From positions 1 to 17,321 of the forward strand of contig JAFACY010000207.1 of assembly GCA_023425285.1 (NCBI GenBank): a DNA stretch of 17,321 nucleotides. The letters are read 5' to 3'. This DNA is from Bacillota bacterium. Lineage in GTDB: Bacteria > Bacillota > Clostridia > Tissierellales > Sedimentibacteraceae. A model generated the notes under the pieces. That model saw only the letters and a program-made list of their open reading frames with translations, was not told where the DNA came from and did no database searches. Numbering within the stretch: position 1 is the stretch's first letter; the number at the start of each line of letters is the position of its first letter. Shown in pieces: positions 15,445 through 17,321 of this stretch. The position numbers were made by a program, and so were the translations under genes.

Positions 15445-16131
15445 TCAATTCAGATCCTGTATAAAATTCTTTTTATTGCTTGATAATTTGTGTATGTTTT
15501 TGGAGTTTAAATATTTTAATATAAGGTATGAAACTCCTGATGTAATTACTATATAACCTACGTTATATTCTCTTGCGTTATGATTGTCATATAAATAATA
15601 GTATATGATTACTATGACTAAAAATAAGGATATAGTGACTATTGAACCTAATGTTTTCTTGAAGCCTTTTTCCATACTGAAAACAGGCTCTATAATTCCC
15701 TCTGTTATAAAACTGAGTATTACAAATGTGAAGTAGAATAAAAATATAATCGGATCAGTCTTCCATCCTAAATTTCCGCCATATGCTCCGATGGATGTAA
15801 TTAAAAACCAACAAAAAAAGTATCCTGACAGCTTTAACAAAAACCCTAAAATAATTTCATATATGCACGGTCCGCCACTGTTTTTTATAATTTCATTGGT
15901 AAATTCCTTCACATCACTGCCGATTGCATCGTGTAAGGTTTTATCCATCAATTCAAATTCCTGTGTCATCCCAATCAAATCCCTCTTTATTACCTGTGCA
16001 TCATATGAATTAACCTTAAATATGCTCATGCTCTTCATTATATCCTTTATTGTCTGAACATCATCGTCTCTCAATGTTTTTATTTGTGCCTCATTTTCTC
16101 TTTTAAGTAAAATCATTTCATTCATAAACAT
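15445..16131 (-). CDS. PadR-linked four-helix membrane protein (HAAS/DUF1048-like N-terminus)
   Basis: Encodes 228 residues. The first 85 or so are soluble and charged, predicted helical, and end in DAIGSDVKEFTNEII (68-82), which resembles the end of the DUF1048/HAAS domains found beside PadR regulators. Four hydrophobic segments follow (about 91-115, 127-147, 161-181 and 189-207), then a basic tail. It starts two bases after the padR stop with GGAG inside the last padR codons; ATG codons at residues 3 and 6 are alternative starts. The pairing of a PadR repressor with such a helical-plus-membrane protein is recurrent in Firmicutes, where the soluble part is thought to signal to or sequester the regulator. 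The domain match is by eye, and the transported or sensed compound is unknown. Confidence 0.7.
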   Translation of the reverse strand: MFMNEMILLKRENEAQIKTLRDDDVQTIKDIMKSMSIFKVNSYDAQVIKRDLIGMTQEFELMDKTLHDAIGSDVKEFTNEIIKNSGGPCIYEIILGFLLKLSGYFFCWFLITSIGAYGGNLGWKTDPIIFLFYFTFVILSFITEGIIEPVFSMEKGFKKTLGSIVTISLFLVIVIIYYYLYDNHNAREYNVGYIVITSGVSYLILKYLNSKNIHKLSSNKKNFIQDLN

Positions 16132-16133
16132 AT

Positions 16134-16457
16134 TTATTCTCCTTTCATTACCATATCAACGGATTTTTTTACGTCATCCCACGCCGATTGAAATTCTTTT
16201 AGAAATTCTCTGCCCGTTTCAGTTAAAAAATAATACTTCCTTTTCGGACCAAGAGGAGATTCCTTATATTTAGACGTAATTATTTTCTTTCTCTCAAGTC
16301 TGACTAAAATAGGATATGTAGTTCCCTCTCTCACATCATCAAACCCGTATTCCTGCAAACGTGATATGATTTCATACCCATACGTTTCTGCATCACCTAT
16401 TATTTTAACTATACATCCTTCCAGTGTACCTCGTAATAACTGAGATTTATCCACCAT
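16134..16457 (-). CDS. PadR family transcriptional regulator
   Basis: Encodes 107 residues, the size of short (subfamily 2) PadR proteins, dimeric winged-helix repressors that often react to toxic compounds and control transporters or membrane stress genes. The pattern is clear: LLRGTLEGCIVKII (7-20), TYGYEI (25-30), the recognition helix and wing REGTTYPILVRLE (43-55), GPKRKYYFLTETG (70-82), and a C-terminal dimerisation helix. The promoter carries direct repeats that could be its operator, which suggests autorepression. AGGTAGGT precedes the ATG at 16457. Gene and partner form a two-gene unit. Confidence 0.93.
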   Translation of the reverse strand: MVDKSQLLRGTLEGCIVKIIGDAETYGYEIISRLQEYGFDDVREGTTYPILVRLERKKIITSKYKESPLGPKRKYYFLTETGREFLKEFQSAWDDVKKSVDMVMKGE

Positions 16458-16471
16458 GTTCTCTACCTACC

Positions 16472-16512
16472 TTGCACCGCATAATAGTTAGCTATATTGT
16501 ACCGCATAGTAG
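16472..16512. promoter_or_regulatory. Direct repeats, putative PadR operator
   Basis: TTGCACCGCATAATAG (16472-16487) and TTGTACCGCATAGTAG (16497-16512) agree at 14 of 16 positions and start 25 bases apart, roughly two and a half helical turns. The second copy covers the -10 box and spacer of the padR promoter and the first lies in the leader, an arrangement fit for repression. Assignment to the PadR protein is inferred from position. Confidence 0.6.
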
Positions 16513-16524
16513 TCATTGTGTCAA
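16496..16524 (-). promoter_or_regulatory. padR promoter
   Basis: Minus strand: perfect TTGACA (16519-16524), 17 bases, TACAAT (16496-16501). This is the best sigma-A match in the window. A perfect 14-base AT palindrome TTAAAATATTTTAA (16527-16540) lies just upstream and may act as an UP element or binding site. 16541-16615 holds nothing else I can identify. Confidence 0.85.
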
Positions 16525-16615
16525 CCTTAAAATATTTTAAATAAAAAACGCCAAAGCTCTCCACCTCAACGTTCCTATATACGTATTACTATTATTATGT
16601 TGTCGAATAAACTGA

Positions 16616-17170
16616 TTATTTAAACATAACCAGTTTGTATGACGGGATAGTTTTTTTATAATTTATATCACTTGAAAGCGCTGATTGCATTACCATATCA
16701 AAAGTCAGGGTATTGTCATTCGTCAAAACAATAACACCCGAGTCTTTTAATGGACTTCCGAATTGACCCTCTAATGTCAGCAGATATCGGTATGGCTGCT
16801 TCTCATGGCTTTCCGCGCTGGAATCAAATAAATAATAATATTCATCCCTGTAAAATAAATCCTTAAAATACGGACTGCCGTCACTTTCTTCATAAAATTT
16901 AACCATTCTGATGCTTGCATCATTATTATTATGGGATTTTTCTGCAAATCTATCCCAAAGCCCTTTGTTTGCAACTATTTCTACACCCATAGAGGTAAAA
17001 TATCCATCAGACTTTGCATCTTCAACTGTATAGTTTGATGGTAAATCAGAAAAGCCTGTATAATTCCCATTTTCGTCAAATGAAAAATTAATTTTATCAT
17101 CTTCTGCCAATTTACCGCATCCAACAAGAAATAAAAATAAAGCAGTCATCAATATCAATATTTTTTTCAT
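16616..17170 (-). CDS. Putative lipoprotein, unknown function
   Basis: Encodes 184 residues. MKKILILMTALFLFLVGC is a lipoprotein signal with lipobox LVGC, so Cys18 would be lipidated and the protein anchored to the outer face of the membrane. The mature part is soluble, rich in Asp, Ser and Tyr, with no Cys or repeats and no domain I recognise. It contains DENGNYTGFSDLPSNY early on. GGGGG lies about nine bases before the ATG. It is separated from padR by 158 bases that include the padR promoter, so it is probably transcribed on its own. I could not identify a convincing promoter upstream of it, nor a good terminator. Confidence 0.8.
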   Translation of the reverse strand: MKKILILMTALFLFLVGCGKLAEDDKINFSFDENGNYTGFSDLPSNYTVEDAKSDGYFTSMGVEIVANKGLWDRFAEKSHNNNDASIRMVKFYEESDGSPYFKDLFYRDEYYYLFDSSAESHEKQPYRYLLTLEGQFGSPLKDSGVIVLTNDNTLTFDMVMQSALSSDINYKKTIPSYKLVMFK

Positions 17171-17197
17171 TTCCTATACCCCCTTTAATCTTCAGGT

Positions 17198-17214
17198 AGT
17201 GTCAATAAGACACT
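17198..17214. repeat. Short inverted repeat upstream of the lipoprotein gene
   Basis: AGTGTC (17198-17203) and GACACT (17209-17214) flank AATAA. It sits 28 bases before the lipoprotein ATG, in a 151-base stretch (17171-17321) with no gene. It may be a regulatory site or the tip of a mobile element whose body is outside the window; the sequence does not decide. Confidence 0.4.
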
Positions 17215-17294
17215 CCGATTTTCTTATTTAAATCCTATATTATCAAGGGTTACAGAGTTTTCATAAAACAAAAAACAATGACCCCCATAATTTC

Positions 17295-17303
17295 TGATAT
17301 AAT
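17295..17303 (+). promoter_or_regulatory. Extended -10 site facing out of the window
   Basis: Plus-strand TGATATAAT is a consensus extended -10. A -35 box at the right distance (around 17276) is poor. If active it would serve a plus-strand gene beyond the right edge. Confidence 0.35.
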
Positions 17304-17321
17304 TGAAGTTACGACTCAACA

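Noticed and set aside
1..17321. CRISPR arrays, tRNA or rRNA genes, transposase or phage genes
   Set aside because: No regularly spaced repeats, cloverleaf-like sequences, rRNA signatures or mobile-element proteins were seen on either strand.

Overview
The window looks like chromosomal DNA of a low-GC Gram-positive bacterium of the Clostridia type. Reading frames are AT-rich, ribosome binding sites are strong GGAGG types, promoters are sigma-A-like, and the gene order is the familiar Firmicutes housekeeping block rsmB-rlmN-stp-prkC-rsgA-rpe-thiN facing rpmB, followed by asp23-yloV/fakA-recG-rsmD-coaD. I cannot name the genus.

Layout, left to right. (1) 1-5506, all minus strand: a tight operon read from asp23 (5506) through a DAK2-type kinase, recG, rsmD and coaD into a coiled-coil protein cut by the left edge. 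(2) 5507-5818: a 312-base control region. It holds a promoter in front of asp23, a pair of back-to-back promoters that appear to share one palindromic -35 hexamer (TTGCAA), a possible 29-residue ORF, and a palindrome in the rpmB leader. (3) rpmB, the only plus-strand gene, with a clear terminator. (4) 6046-6166: a non-coding stretch with nested hairpins that carry a repeated loop motif, next to a 64-residue membrane protein. (5) 6473-15280, minus strand: the operon rsmB-rlmN-stp-prkC-rsgA-rpe-thiN-asnS, with a strong promoter at 15321-15348 and a terminator after asnS. (6) 15445-16457: an accessory pair, a PadR-type repressor and a four-helix membrane protein, behind a near-consensus promoter overlapped by a 16-base direct repeat. 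(7) 16616-17170: an orphan lipoprotein. Beyond it lie a short inverted repeat and a plus-strand promoter-like site pointing out of the window.

Functionally, the big operon joins rRNA methylation (RsmB, RlmN), ribosome small-subunit maturation (RsgA), a PASTA Ser/Thr kinase with its PP2C phosphatase, and small metabolic enzymes (Rpe, ThiN, AsnS). The left operon adds another rRNA methylase (RsmD), DNA repair (RecG), CoA synthesis (CoaD) and a probable fatty acid kinase subunit. These are ordinary core genes. The less explained parts are the rpmB/asp23 control region, the hairpin element at 6063-6165, and the PadR/membrane-protein cassette with its putative operator. I found no CRISPR array, tRNA, rRNA, transposase gene or phage gene, and no clear new multi-gene system.
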